A DNA stretch of 64,000 bases from assembly GCA_045430305.1 (NCBI GenBank), contig JAILXW010000003.1:310001-374000 (forward strand), read 5' to 3'. Positions 1-7,558 of the stretch are shown here, one piece after another. The notes under the pieces were generated by a model. The model had not been told where the DNA came from and did not search any database. It worked only from the letters and a program-made list of their open reading frames with translations. The number at the start of each line of letters is the position of its first letter. The stretch's first letter is position 1. The position numbers were made by a program, and so were the translations under genes. Origin of the DNA: Agarilytica sp045430305 (GTDB taxonomy: Bacteria > Pseudomonadota > Gammaproteobacteria > Pseudomonadales > Cellvibrionaceae).

Positions 1-191
1 TAAATAACGTATTGGCAAAAATTGAACCTAAACCTTGGGTAAAACCCTATGAGCGCGACAATTTGGCAGACCCAATTATGTCTTTTGATCGCAACGGTGT
101 AGAGGCGAGTTTTATGACCCACGGGTTTGGCAACCGGGAAGCTGCCATTGGCGCGGAAGGATCTGGAGGCGGTGGCTGTGGCTGTAACTAG
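1..191 (+). CDS. DUF4266 domain lipoprotein, 3' part only
   Basis: The reading frame is open from the left edge (codons start at position 3) and stops at TAG 189-191. The visible 62 residues hold the family signature: PWVKPYERDNLADPIMSFDR, then a tail rich in Gly ending GGGGCGCN. DUF4266 proteins are short bacterial lipoproteins usually encoded directly before a DUF3570 barrel protein, often with an ApbE and a thioredoxin-like gene nearby. Here the DUF3570 gene overlaps its end by 14 bases, which points to translational coupling. The start and any lipobox lie outside the window. The role is unknown; the terminal Cys-Gly-Cys could bind metal or carry a modification, but that is inference. Confidence 0.85.
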   Translation, partial: NNVLAKIEPKPWVKPYERDNLADPIMSFDRNGVEASFMTHGFGNREAAIGAEGSGGGGCGCN

Positions 192-1374
192 CCGATTTTA
201 TTTCCTGACCATATTGATTGCTGCGCTATCAAGTGTTGCGGCCAATGCCGCAGTGCTACCCGAAGACCGCAGTGATATCTTATTCCATCAATACGAGGGG
301 GACGACTCCACCTTTAACGGCCCTTCTATTCTTGTGCGCAAAGGCTTTAAAGATACTGTATCTGCTTGGGCCAATTATTACGTCGACTTCAACTCTGCCG
401 CGTCTATTGATGTTGTTACCCAGGGCAGCCCTTACAAAGAGCAGCGCGTAGAAACCAGCTTTGGGGCCGATTACCTTTATAACAAGACTGTTCTTAGCAC
501 GAGCTTTACCAACAGCAGTGAAAACGATTACGAAGCGGATAGCTTTTCGCTGGGCTTAAGCCAAGAATTTTTTGGTGACCTATCAACCTTCACCATGAAC
601 TATGCCAAAGGTGAAGACGACATTTACCAAAACCGCAGAAACGGCCCCGGTGCCGGCGACATTATCGGAAGAGACTTTCAAGGCAACGCCCACCACCAAC
701 GCTTTGCTATTGGCTGGACACAAATCCTTACCAAGAATTGGATTACTAGCTTTAACGCCGAGGCATCTATAGACGAAGGCTTCTTGCGTAACCCTTATCG
801 CTCGGTACGCATTGTAAATGCGGCTGTAGGCGGCAATGATCAATTTCGCGAGACTGAAATTTATCCTGCTACCCGCAGCAGCCAAGCATATGCAGTCAAA
901 AGCATGTATTACTTACCTTGGCGGTCAGCGGTTAAACTCGAATACCGCACCTTTAACGACAGCTGGCAAATTGAAGCAAACAACTACGAAATAAAATACA
1001 CCCACCCTTTTAAAGAAAACTGGATTTTCGATATTCGCTATCGTTTTTACGACCAAACTCAGGCGAGTTTTTACCGTGAATTTTTCGACTTCGCTGAACA
1101 ATTTGACTTTAGGGCAAGCGATAAAGAATTGAGTACCTTTAGCAATACCGCGATTGGCTTTGGCGTGACCTGGGAGTTTATTCCTACTTGGGCGCCTTTT
1201 GTTGATCGAGCGACGTTGAATTTCTACTTTGACTACGTAGATTATCAATACGACAACTTCCTGGATAAAAGACAATCTGTATTATCCGACCCTAACCGTG
1301 TCGAATTCGGCGAAGAAGACCCCTTCAGCTTTACAGCAAATATATCTCGTCTTTTCCTGTCGATTTGGTATTAG
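178..1374 (+). CDS. DUF3570 outer-membrane beta-barrel protein
   Basis: A 398-residue protein with many alternating aromatic/polar strands and a C-terminal motif ending in SIWY, as expected for an outer-membrane barrel. It resembles DUF3570 proteins, partners of DUF4266 lipoproteins. I choose the GTG at 178 because GGAGG at 165-169 lies 8 bases upstream and the product then opens with a signal peptide (core FLTILIAALSSVAANA, cut before AVLPED). A longer frame opens at a TTG at 127, but its first residues would be a read-through of the Gly-rich DUF4266 tail in another frame. The gene overlaps the DUF4266 gene, so the two are probably co-translated. Substrate and function are unknown. Confidence 0.8.
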   Translation: MAVTSRFYFLTILIAALSSVAANAAVLPEDRSDILFHQYEGDDSTFNGPSILVRKGFKDTVSAWANYYVDFNSAASIDVVTQGSPYKEQRVETSFGADYLYNKTVLSTSFTNSSENDYEADSFSLGLSQEFFGDLSTFTMNYAKGEDDIYQNRRNGPGAGDIIGRDFQGNAHHQRFAIGWTQILTKNWITSFNAEASIDEGFLRNPYRSVRIVNAAVGGNDQFRETEIYPATRSSQAYAVKSMYYLPWRSAVKLEYRTFNDSWQIEANNYEIKYTHPFKENWIFDIRYRFYDQTQASFYREFFDFAEQFDFRASDKELSTFSNTAIGFGVTWEFIPTWAPFVDRATLNFYFDYVDYQYDNFLDKRQSVLSDPNRVEFGEEDPFSFTANISRLFLSIWY

Positions 1375-1518
1375 TCAGCCAAGCAACACATCAAAACCTG
1401 CTTCACACTCTGAAGCCCATACACCCCAAACCCATAAATATTTGCTAGAATCGCCGCCAGTTTTAATGGCCCCCCAAAGTAGGGGATTGAAGTTAGGGAT
1501 TGGACCAGGAGATAGGCT

Positions 1519-2094
1519 ATGACCTTACCCAAACATTTACGCAACCTTTCACTCGCTATACTAGCAGCTGCATCGCAAACCCAAGCTGGCACGCTTGACG
1601 CCGACCTGAACAACGAAACACTGCATGCGCGCTACAACATCAACAGCGATAAAGCCCAAGTAGGTTTAAGCCTTGACGGCATGTTTACCGACGATAAAGG
1701 CGAAGCACTTTATTTCACAGCAAAAACACAAGGCAAACTAGGTAACTCTCAAAATATTCGCGGAGGCTTCGGTGGCCGCGCCTACTGGCTTTCGCCGGAC
1801 CAAGGGGACGACCTGCAAGCGTTTGCGCTCGGTGGCTATGTAAGTGTCGTGGTACCACAAGCACCCGACCTTACCATTGGAGCTGAGCTATTTTACGCAC
1901 CGAGCATCACCGTCAGTGACGACTGGGAAAATGTTAAACATTTGGAATTACGCGTTTCTTACCAATTATTTGAAAATGCTGCGGTGTACATGGGGATTCG
2001 ACAGTTCGAACTAGAATACGATGCACCTGCATTCGTCGACGATGATGTAGAAGTCGACGACGGCGTTCATTTTGGGTTTAGCTTGCAGTTTTAA
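1519..2094 (+). CDS. YfaZ-like outer-membrane protein
   Basis: A 191-residue protein with a short signal peptide (cleavage near AAASQTQA/GTLDADLNN) and a barrel-like remainder of repeated amphipathic strands ending in FGFSLQF, a terminal Phe typical of Bam-inserted proteins. The opening of the mature part (DADLNNETLHARYN) and a Gly/Arg-rich central strand resemble the YfaZ family. AGGAG at 1508-1512 serves as ribosome binding site. It lies 144 bases after the DUF3570 gene on the same strand and may share its transcript. YfaZ has no firmly known function. The acidic stretch FVDDDVEVDDG near the end could bind cations on a loop; this is inference. Confidence 0.65.
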   Translation: MTLPKHLRNLSLAILAAASQTQAGTLDADLNNETLHARYNINSDKAQVGLSLDGMFTDDKGEALYFTAKTQGKLGNSQNIRGGFGGRAYWLSPDQGDDLQAFALGGYVSVVVPQAPDLTIGAELFYAPSITVSDDWENVKHLELRVSYQLFENAAVYMGIRQFELEYDAPAFVDDDVEVDDGVHFGFSLQF

Positions 2095-2102
2095 AACCAC
2101 CT

Positions 2103-2128
2103 AGGGTCAGAGCTGACACTCTGACCCT
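2103..2128. terminator. 10-bp inverted repeat between convergent genes
   Basis: AGGGTCAGAG (2103-2112) and CTCTGACCCT (2119-2128) are perfect inverted repeats around a 6-base loop. It sits between the YfaZ-like gene and the convergent HKD nuclease gene. There is no T-run on either side, so it may be a factor-assisted bidirectional terminator. Alternatively it is a REP-like palindrome: GGGTCAGAG-type palindromes are commonly dispersed in proteobacterial genomes. Confidence 0.45.
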
Positions 2129-2153
2129 GCTTCAGCGTTTATCCAACACTTCA

Positions 2154-2864
2154 CTAGAACGCCTCCCAAAGCGTTTCAAAACATCGCTGATACTTTTCTA
2201 CTAAAACGGAATCATCAATTGATAAAATGTTTTCGTGATTGTATTCGGTCGCGCTTCGCGTCCAATTAAAACTCCCTGTTACCAAAATAGAGTTGTCGAA
2301 TAAGGCAAACTTATGATGCATATGGTGACGCGTTTTATCTTTTTTTAACAAAATCCCTTTCGACGCCAAATAATCTACATCACTACCTCGATCACCCGCC
2401 TTATCATCGTCAGTAATGATACGAATCTTTATACCATGCTGATGCCGCTTGATTAGCACTTCGCTAATGTCATTATCAGAGAGTGTAAAAATACAAATAT
2501 CGATGGCTCGCTCAGCCTGCTGAATACGAGTAAGCAGCGCGTCTTTACAATCATCGCCCGGACTAAAATAAGCATTGGCCTCTGTGGCTTTTGCATCTGT
2601 TGCGTCAATGGCTTTGATAATTTTTTCTAGCCATTTTAACAGGGGCTTAATGTTCTCGGTTTTGGCTGCCTCTTCGACCAAGTCAAACGCGCGATTTCGC
2701 ACAAATGCTTTTGATTCCATGCTTGCAGCTTTTAACTCATTCAGCAGTGTATATTTTTCTGATTGATCCAAGCGCCTATCTTTAAAAGACTCACATAGCA
2801 CTTCAAAAAGTTCGGCTTGGCTGCATCCAACAGTGTTACTGGTAGTATTAGGTGTATTGATCAT
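2154..2864 (-). CDS. Phospholipase D-like (HKD) nuclease domain protein
   Basis: A 236-residue protein in two parts. Residues 1-95 are predicted helical and charged, with no family I recognise. Residues 96-236 form one PLD-superfamily domain with a single HKD motif: H183-x-K185-x4-D190, followed by TGSFN at 196-200, as in the Nuc/mitochondrial-PLD group, where one motif per chain means the active site forms in a dimer. Members cut DNA, RNA or phosphodiester lipids; which applies here cannot be told. There is no signal peptide, so it is probably cytoplasmic. The start is ATG with a modest AAGG 10 bases upstream. Two LexA-type boxes lie 117-151 bases upstream of the start, suggesting induction by DNA damage. 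Confidence 0.8.
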   Translation of the reverse strand: MINTPNTTSNTVGCSQAELFEVLCESFKDRRLDQSEKYTLLNELKAASMESKAFVRNRAFDLVEEAAKTENIKPLLKWLEKIIKAIDATDAKATEANAYFSPGDDCKDALLTRIQQAERAIDICIFTLSDNDISEVLIKRHQHGIKIRIITDDDKAGDRGSDVDYLASKGILLKKDKTRHHMHHKFALFDNSILVTGSFNWTRSATEYNHENILSIDDSVLVEKYQRCFETLWEAF

Positions 2865-2980
2865 AGTGGATTAGCCTTAGTTACATGATCATAGGTGTAA
2901 CACAGTAGCTATACGTTTAGAGGCGTATCGAGGCAAGCAAAACAAAAGAAGGCGAAAAGAGTTTCAATCAGCCCTTGCAA

Positions 2981-2996
2981 CTGTATGTAAACACAG
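2981..2996. promoter_or_regulatory. LexA (SOS) box 1
   Basis: CTGT-ATGTAAAC-ACAG is a perfect match to the CTGT-N8-ACAG half-site pattern of gammaproteobacterial LexA operators, with an AT-leaning centre. It sits 4 bases from a second box. Overlapping it is a possible plus-strand promoter, TTGCAA (2975-2980), 17 bases, TATTGT (2998-3003). It could control the HKD nuclease gene on the minus strand, a plus-strand transcript, or both. Confidence 0.65.
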
Positions 2997-2999
2997 CTA

Positions 3000-3015
3000 T
3001 TGTATATACATACAG
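3000..3015. promoter_or_regulatory. LexA (SOS) box 2
   Basis: TTGT-ATATACAT-ACAG differs from CTGT-N8-ACAG by one base and has the strongly AT-rich alternating core seen in high-affinity LexA sites. Its centre is 19 bases from that of box 1, a spacing that could place two dimers almost on the same face of the helix. Paired boxes are known for tightly repressed SOS genes. Confidence 0.6.
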
Positions 3016-3104
3016 GCCTGAGCGACCACCAGCCCTGTGTGATGAGCACTCCCTTATGACCACTTTGGGCTACATCACCTTCGCCGCCTTCGGGCGGCAT
3101 TTTT
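3016..3104 (+). ncRNA. Possible LexA-controlled small RNA
   Basis: Between the LexA boxes and a strong plus-strand terminator lies about 70 bases with no usable open frame. A promoter-like TTGCAA-N17-TATTGT overlaps the boxes. The segment can fold through AGCCC (3031-3035) with GGGCT (3067-3071), or through GTGATG with CATCAC. I recognise no known RNA family. The call rests only on the arrangement operator, promoter, short segment, terminator. Confidence 0.25.
3083..3104 (+). terminator. Rho-independent terminator with TTCG tetraloop
   Basis: GCCGCC (3083-3088), loop TTCG, GGCGGC (3093-3098), then ATTTTT. The stem plus T-run works on the plus strand only; on the minus strand no T-run follows. 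No plus-strand gene lies between 2094 and this point. Confidence 0.8.
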
Positions 3105-3262
3105 CGTATGCACTGTGCTCACGCTAGCACGCTTCACCTTATCGTTTTTCTCTAAGCCCCTTATTTAAGATCATACTGAAATGATCCGTAAGAATACGGA
3201 GAAAAAACCAAACGCTACTCTAGCGCAGCATACGTGATCACTATAGCTATTTTATCACCCCG

Positions 3263-3721
3263 CTAAGGGCGCTCTTGATATTCGATATAGTTAATGAGCA
3301 ATTTAAAGGGCATTTTTTCACCGAGGTGAATCACGATTCCGCTGCGGCCGCCTTCATAGTCTTGAATAATGGTCACAGGTTTTTCTAACACGACCCGATA
3401 ATCGGCATCATCACGTTTACCAACTACCACGACCTCTTCTATGCTCCTTCCCTGAGCCTGCGGCAATGTCACTTCCACGCGATTAAGCTGATCGTCTTTA
3501 ACATTTGATATAGACGTCACTTTCGCGCCAAGTACTGCACCCTCGTGGCCTGTTTCCATTTGTAGCCAACCTGTTTCAAAACGCATTCCTTTTTTATTTG
3601 TATTAACGTTTGCATGTGCAGCGTCATCCTTTTTAAAAGCGCTTTCCGCATGCGCGAATGACATTACGTGTAGCGCAGTAATACACGCAGCTAACACCAG
3701 GAAAATTTGTTTGCTTTTCAT
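3263..3721 (-). CDS. Secreted protein of unknown function
   Basis: A 152-residue protein with a clear signal peptide (MKSKQIFLVLAACITALHV...FAHA, cut before ESAFKKDD). I start at ATG 3719-3721, which has AAGG 8 bases upstream; an in-frame ATG 11 codons earlier would put charged residues before the signal peptide. The mature part is beta-rich and charged, with one segment VEVTLPQAQGRSIEEVVVVG and a C-terminal half that looks like a short jelly-roll or Ig-like fold. No Cys remains after processing. It stands alone between the SOS region and the motor operon. I do not recognise the family. Confidence 0.6.
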   Translation of the reverse strand: MKSKQIFLVLAACITALHVMSFAHAESAFKKDDAAHANVNTNKKGMRFETGWLQMETGHEGAVLGAKVTSISNVKDDQLNRVEVTLPQAQGRSIEEVVVVGKRDDADYRVVLEKPVTIIQDYEGGRSGIVIHLGEKMPFKLLINYIEYQERP

Positions 3722-4141
3722 CTCGCTAACCTTTTTTATTAATTCTGCCCACACCCGTCGAAACTGCCACTTTCGGATTCATCAACGCTCTTCCAATTGT
3801 TACACAGCTACCGCACGAGGTTCATAACTTTTTCGCAAAAGGGGCGATATATTTCTTGCGCCTAAAAACCTTAGCTATACGCACCAGCCAGAGACTGACA
3901 AAAAAACCGGGAACGATACACTCAAGCCCCAAACACAACCCACCCTTGAAGCGTCCTTTATTTACGCTGATACATGACTACGGGAGGATTAAAAAATATT
4001 ATTGAATCAAACCATAAGCAAAACGTAAGGTTGTGATTCCAGTCGTATGTTGCCTACCTATCAGAGGCAAGGTAAGTAGGCACAGCAAAATTGAGGAATT
4101 TTAAATAAAACACTGTAATATTTGTGGTGGAATTGCACAGA
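3722..4141. other. 420-bp intergenic region, no gene seen
   Basis: This holds the upstream region of the secreted-protein gene and the downstream end of the motor operon. TGCCTAC (4051-4057) and GTAGGCA (4076-4082) are inverted repeats around an 18-base loop that itself contains AGGCA, so alternative pairings exist. There is no T-run; it may be a weak terminator for the operon. Nothing else is recognisable. Confidence 0.4.
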
Positions 4142-5098
4142 CTAATACGGCAAGAAATCCATATCGTAATTAACGACTGTCTTGGCCACGTTCTTAGCGC
4201 CGAAGCTAATCAAACGAATACGCGCTTTAAGTTTACGTTCAAGCGCAGGATCATTCAGATCACTGGAAACAATACTCACATTGACAACTCGACCAGAAGC
4301 ATCGATTTCAATCTTAAATGCCACTTTACCCTCAAGAGCAGGGTTTTTACGTAAGGCTCGATTGTATATCGCATAAATCGCCCCTTTATTTTTGTCCATA
4401 ATTTTGCGAATTTCTTCTTGGCTCCGCGAAGACCGGTCGGCGTCAGTTGCCACAACAGCAGGGCCTTTCCCGTCGCCGGTTTTAAGCTTGCTGGTTACCG
4501 CCGCAGCTGTCTTTGTAGATGATACCGCCACGCCGCCTGTATCACGGCTTAGATTAGAGGTGTTAATACCACCACTGCCTTTTTTAGCACCACTAGAAAT
4601 AACGTCGCGGCTCAATTCAGCGGCTTCGCCCGTACTTTGCGTAAGCTCGGCGTTCACTTCAGACAAGTCAAATGAATCGCGCAACTCTGAAAGTTGATCT
4701 GCAAACTGATTAATTTCTACTTGTGCTTCTTCTCGCGCCTTTTCTACCAGTTTCGCAGGAGGAGGCGTTGGTTTTGGCGTCGGTTTTGGCTCTTCTTTTT
4801 TCTTCTCTGGTTCCTTTTCTTTCTCTTTTTCTTTTTCCGGCTCGGGTGTTGGTTTTGGCGTGGGCTTCGGCGTTGGTTTAGGCAATTCTTTCTTCTCTAG
4901 CACTACTTTGGCAAGCTGAGGCGGCAGTTTTTCCAGATCTTCACGCTTTGGCTTTGGTACATCAATAAGCGGAATGCCGATGCTTAGCACTAGAAATGGC
5001 AGCAGTAGCGCAATAAATATATTTTTATAGCGCTTGTTGTCTTCTGCGGTCGACGTCCAAGGTAGTTGAAGATTAGGCGCTGCTATCAATCTCGCCAT
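4142..5098 (-). CDS. TonB-like energy transducer with AgmX/PglI C-terminal domain
   Basis: 318 residues: a short cytoplasmic N-terminus, one membrane helix at about 26-46 (IFIALLLPFLVLSIGIPLI), a Pro/Lys/Glu-rich linker at about 50-115 with KPTPKPTP repeats that could span the periplasm, a helical segment, and a C-terminal domain from about 225 containing IMDKNKGAIYAIYNRALRKN and a Gly-x-Val beta motif. That last domain matches the AgmX/PglI C-terminal family of Myxococcus gliding and related systems rather than classical TonB. It is the last gene of the nine-gene operon, one base after the second ExbD. Probable job: carrying motor force from ExbB/ExbD to the outer membrane. Partner and load are unknown. 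Confidence 0.8.
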   Translation of the reverse strand: MARLIAAPNLQLPWTSTAEDNKRYKNIFIALLLPFLVLSIGIPLIDVPKPKREDLEKLPPQLAKVVLEKKELPKPTPKPTPKPTPEPEKEKEKEKEPEKKKEEPKPTPKPTPPPAKLVEKAREEAQVEINQFADQLSELRDSFDLSEVNAELTQSTGEAAELSRDVISSGAKKGSGGINTSNLSRDTGGVAVSSTKTAAAVTSKLKTGDGKGPAVVATDADRSSRSQEEIRKIMDKNKGAIYAIYNRALRKNPALEGKVAFKIEIDASGRVVNVSIVSSDLNDPALERKLKARIRLISFGAKNVAKTVVNYDMDFLPY

Positions 5099-5099
5099 T

Positions 5100-5651
5100 T
5101 TAACCCCCTACCGCCGGTGCAGCGGGCGGAGATGTGCCATCGTCGGGCACCTGACTTACTGCCAACGAAATATTACGATATTCGGCTTTGGCGCACGTCG
5201 TCATGATTTTTTTCAGCAATGAATAAGGAATCTCTTGGTCACCCATAATGGTGACCTCTAAGCCTTCTTCTATCGCTTTTTCTAATGCGGCAACAGAAAG
5301 TTGTTTTTTACGTCGTTCCGCAAGGTATTTCAGCTCTTTTGAAAGTGGTTTTATTTCATTCTCGTCGCTCTTTAAAACGTTTTTAACGCTAGCTATTTTT
5401 CGACCGCCAACGAGAATTTCTTCATTGCTCACCATGACAATAAGATTGTCTTCTGGTTTTTTGTCTGCAACAGATGCAGGGAGTTTAATGTCTTTATTGC
5501 TTTGTAACACTTCAACATCAGAAGAGTTCACCAAAAGGAAAAACACCAAAATGGTGAAAATGTCCATCAGTGAAACCAGATTCAATTTTGACTGGTTTCG
5601 TGAGCGACGGTGGTGCCGCTCCATTCGTTTTGCTCGTACCGACTGCTTCAT
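5100..5651 (-). CDS. ExbD/TolR-family stator protein (second copy, Asp present)
   Basis: 183 residues: a basic cytoplasmic N-terminus (about 1-22), one membrane helix about 23-42 (LNLVSLMDIFTILVFFLLV) and a periplasmic domain. Asp30 sits where ExbD and TolR carry the aspartate that takes up protons. The C-terminal half contains LEVTIMGDQEIPYSLLKKIM, the usual ExbD periplasmic fold. The tail is Ala/Pro-rich. The gene overlaps the first ExbD gene by 4 bases. It is likely a proton-motive-force stator pairing with the ExbB-like channel of this operon. Confidence 0.88.
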   Translation of the reverse strand: MKQSVRAKRMERHHRRSRNQSKLNLVSLMDIFTILVFFLLVNSSDVEVLQSNKDIKLPASVADKKPEDNLIVMVSNEEILVGGRKIASVKNVLKSDENEIKPLSKELKYLAERRKKQLSVAALEKAIEEGLEVTIMGDQEIPYSLLKKIMTTCAKAEYRNISLAVSQVPDDGTSPPAAPAVGG

Positions 5652-6223
5652 GAAGAAGGTTGCTCCTTTTTACCTGAGCTGCCTTTAGCACCGTTGTTTA
5701 GGTTGTTGGCCGGAGCGTCTCCCAACGAAATCACGGGAAATAGTTCTGCATCCACAACGGAAGCTATTTGCACGGCTTTAAAGCTGCGCGCTGTGTCCAT
5801 TGCTTTTACGATAGTTTGATAGTTTGTGTCGGGCTGAGAAAGAATGAGAATATCGTCTTTGTCGACGTCTTTATCACGCAGTATGCGCTTCACTTCTTGC
5901 AAAGTGTCAGACAGCAATTTGAAGTCGTATACCAATTCGCCCGTGGATTCATCTTCTGTTTTGGGCAGGCGCTTCACTGGCACGCCGGCTGGAAAATTCA
6001 CTAAGAGTTCATTTTCAAAAATAATCAGTTCGAGGGTTTCATTTTTGAGATCTTCTTTCGCTTGCTGCGGGTCAGAGGAAAGATCAGGCAACTTCAAATC
6101 GAGCACAGTAATGTGCGAGAACACCATGCTCATTAAAAGCACGGGCACCAAGATGATCATCAAATTCATGAATGAAGTGATGTCGAGATCAGCTTCTTGT
6201 TGTCTCAAACGTCTAGTACGCAT
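5648..6223 (-). CDS. ExbD/TolR-family stator protein (first copy, Asp replaced by Asn)
   Basis: 191 residues with basic N-terminus, one membrane helix (about 14-34, ITSFMNLMIILVPVLLMSMV) and a periplasmic ExbD domain. By alignment with FIDVML of ExbD, position 20 is Asn where the proton-binding aspartate should be. The periplasmic part contains DILILSQPDTNYQTIVKAMD, standard for the family. This copy probably cannot conduct protons by itself and would work in a mixed dimer with the next gene's product, which keeps its Asp. It follows the exbB-like gene by 45 bases and overlaps the second ExbD gene. Confidence 0.88.
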   Translation of the reverse strand: MRTRRLRQQEADLDITSFMNLMIILVPVLLMSMVFSHITVLDLKLPDLSSDPQQAKEDLKNETLELIIFENELLVNFPAGVPVKRLPKTEDESTGELVYDFKLLSDTLQEVKRILRDKDVDKDDILILSQPDTNYQTIVKAMDTARSFKAVQIASVVDAELFPVISLGDAPANNLNNGAKGSSGKKEQPSS

Positions 6224-6268
6224 AATTAAAACCGAACGTTAATAGGTGGCTTTTATTGTCGCTTGCGT

Positions 6269-6931
6269 TTACTTCACTGCGTCTGTTTGACGCGTACGTG
6301 AATTGAGTGTGGTCGACGTAGACATAATATTGAGACACTTCACGCCAGCCATTTCTAAGCTGTCGACTATCTCTGTCGTTTTATTTTGCAAGGTAGCGTG
6401 TAGCAGTAGAAGCGGAATGGCCGCCATCAAACCAAATGCCGTGGTGTTCATGGCCACAGAAATGGAGTTTGAAAGCAAGGTCGCTTTTTCTGAAGGGTCT
6501 GCATTGGCTACCGCTGTAAACGCAGCGATCAAGCCCATGATCGTACCAAGTAGGCCTAACAAGGTCGAAATGTTCGCCAAGGTCGCCAAATATTGTGTAC
6601 GCTTTTCCAAACGCGGTACCGCTTCCATCACACCCTCTTCCATCGCGTATTCGATTTCGTCACGACGAGGCGTCTGCTGCATACGAGCAACACCAGAAGC
6701 TACGATACGACCGATAGGCGCCTTTGACTGCCGTGCTAACTCGACAACACCGGCATAATCTTTTTTACGCAGCAGCGGTAACATGCGATCGAACGAGCGC
6801 CGGTTTGACGATTTCGCACCGGTAAGAAAGACCCAACGCTCAATGGCCAAGGCTAAGCCGATCACTAAGACCAGTGCGATCGGGTACATAAAAGGGCCAC
6901 CCTGTTGAAAGAACGTGATTACTTGGTTCAT
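6269..6931 (-). CDS. ExbB/TolQ/MotA-family proton channel protein
   Basis: 220 residues with three membrane helices at about 15-35, 121-141 and 157-181 and the cytoplasmic loop between the first and second, the ExbB/TolQ plan. The family core is seen in ISTLLGLLGTIMGLIAAF and AMNTTAFGLMAAIPLLLLHA. GGAGG lies 10 bases before the ATG. It starts the motor half of the operon after a 123-base gap from the preceding secreted-protein gene; that gap shows no terminator. With the two ExbD proteins and the AgmX-type transducer it should form an inner-membrane force generator. Confidence 0.9.
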   Translation of the reverse strand: MNQVITFFQQGGPFMYPIALVLVIGLALAIERWVFLTGAKSSNRRSFDRMLPLLRKKDYAGVVELARQSKAPIGRIVASGVARMQQTPRRDEIEYAMEEGVMEAVPRLEKRTQYLATLANISTLLGLLGTIMGLIAAFTAVANADPSEKATLLSNSISVAMNTTAFGLMAAIPLLLLHATLQNKTTEIVDSLEMAGVKCLNIMSTSTTLNSRTRQTDAVK

Positions 6932-7054
6932 AAAGCAATGCCTCCGCTTAATTGCTTTGCATTCATAAAGACTAATTTTGAATGAAACTTAAATGAGTAT
7001 ATGCGTGAATTCAGGACTTGCCAGAATGGCACTTTATTCATCTCGAATTAAAAA

Positions 7055-7558
7055 TTATTTATCTAATTGATCGATATATTGCACTTGACGCTGATGCTCA
7101 ACACGCTCGACATGTCCAAAGACGTGCTCCATGGCTTTTGAGCTTAATGGTAAATACAGTATGGTCGTATCTTCGGCTTGTTTCCACGGAACAATGTAAA
7201 GAACCGTGGGTTGTTCTTGGTTACCGACAATGGTTGCACTTAAATTTACAACTTCAGTTTTACCTGAGGGCGCCCTAACAGCCGGTGTGGGCACTGGCGT
7301 GGCTACCGGCGTTGATGCAAGCGTGGCCGCAGATTCGCTCGCAGGCGCTGCCTCATCCGCTGCACGCTCATCGTCAGTCAGTGGCAATTCATTTTCCGTG
7401 TCGTCCAACGGATCTTCGTTTACTTCGTCCGACACAACATCAGCAAGCGTTTCTGGCGTATTTTCAAGTTTCGGCTCTGGCGCGAGCGAAGTTTCGTCTT
7501 GCGCAAATACAGTTACTGACAACAAACTGCCAATAATTAACATATGAAGCGGTTTCAT
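7055..7558 (-). CDS. Small secreted protein of the motor operon
   Basis: 167 residues: signal peptide (MKPLHMLIIGSLLSVTVFA, cut before QDETS), an acidic Ala/Glu/Pro-rich low-complexity region to about residue 95, and a compact C-terminal part with VVNLSATIVGNQEQPTVLYIVPW, likely beta structure. The ATG overlaps the stop of the TPR lipoprotein gene before it by 4 bases. I do not recognise the family. Position suggests a periplasmic accessory of the ExbB/ExbD/AgmX machine. Confidence 0.7.
   Translation of the reverse strand: MKPLHMLIIGSLLSVTVFAQDETSLAPEPKLENTPETLADVVSDEVNEDPLDDTENELPLTDDERAADEAAPASESAATLASTPVATPVPTPAVRAPSGKTEVVNLSATIVGNQEQPTVLYIVPWKQAEDTTILYLPLSSKAMEHVFGHVERVEHQRQVQYIDQLDK

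Larger units (their letters stand above)
2865..3262. other. 398-bp intergenic region with operators and an orphan terminator
   Basis: No convincing protein gene is seen. It holds two adjacent LexA-type boxes (2981-3015), a strong plus-strand terminator (3083-3104) with no plus-strand gene before it, and a small hairpin TCCGTA-AGAA-TACGGA at 3185-3200 that lacks a T-run. The 63-codon minus-strand frame over 2909-3100 starts inside the terminator stem and is not credible. Confidence 0.6.

Noticed and set aside
127..177. Upstream extension of the DUF3570 frame to a TTG at 127
   Set aside because: It would read the Gly-rich DUF4266 tail in the wrong frame and place a long charged stretch before the signal peptide; the GTG at 178 has a proper GGAGG.
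2909..3100. 63-codon minus-strand frame over the LexA boxes
   Set aside because: Its start lies in the terminator stem, there is no ribosome binding site, and the composition is not protein-like.
3185..3200. TCCGTA-AGAA-TACGGA hairpin as terminator of the secreted-protein gene
   Set aside because: Only six pairs and no T-run on either strand.
4142..6931. Ordinary ExbB-ExbD-TonB siderophore system
   Set aside because: Two unlike ExbD genes, an AgmX/PglI domain and three TPR lipoproteins, with no receptor or siderophore gene, do not fit.
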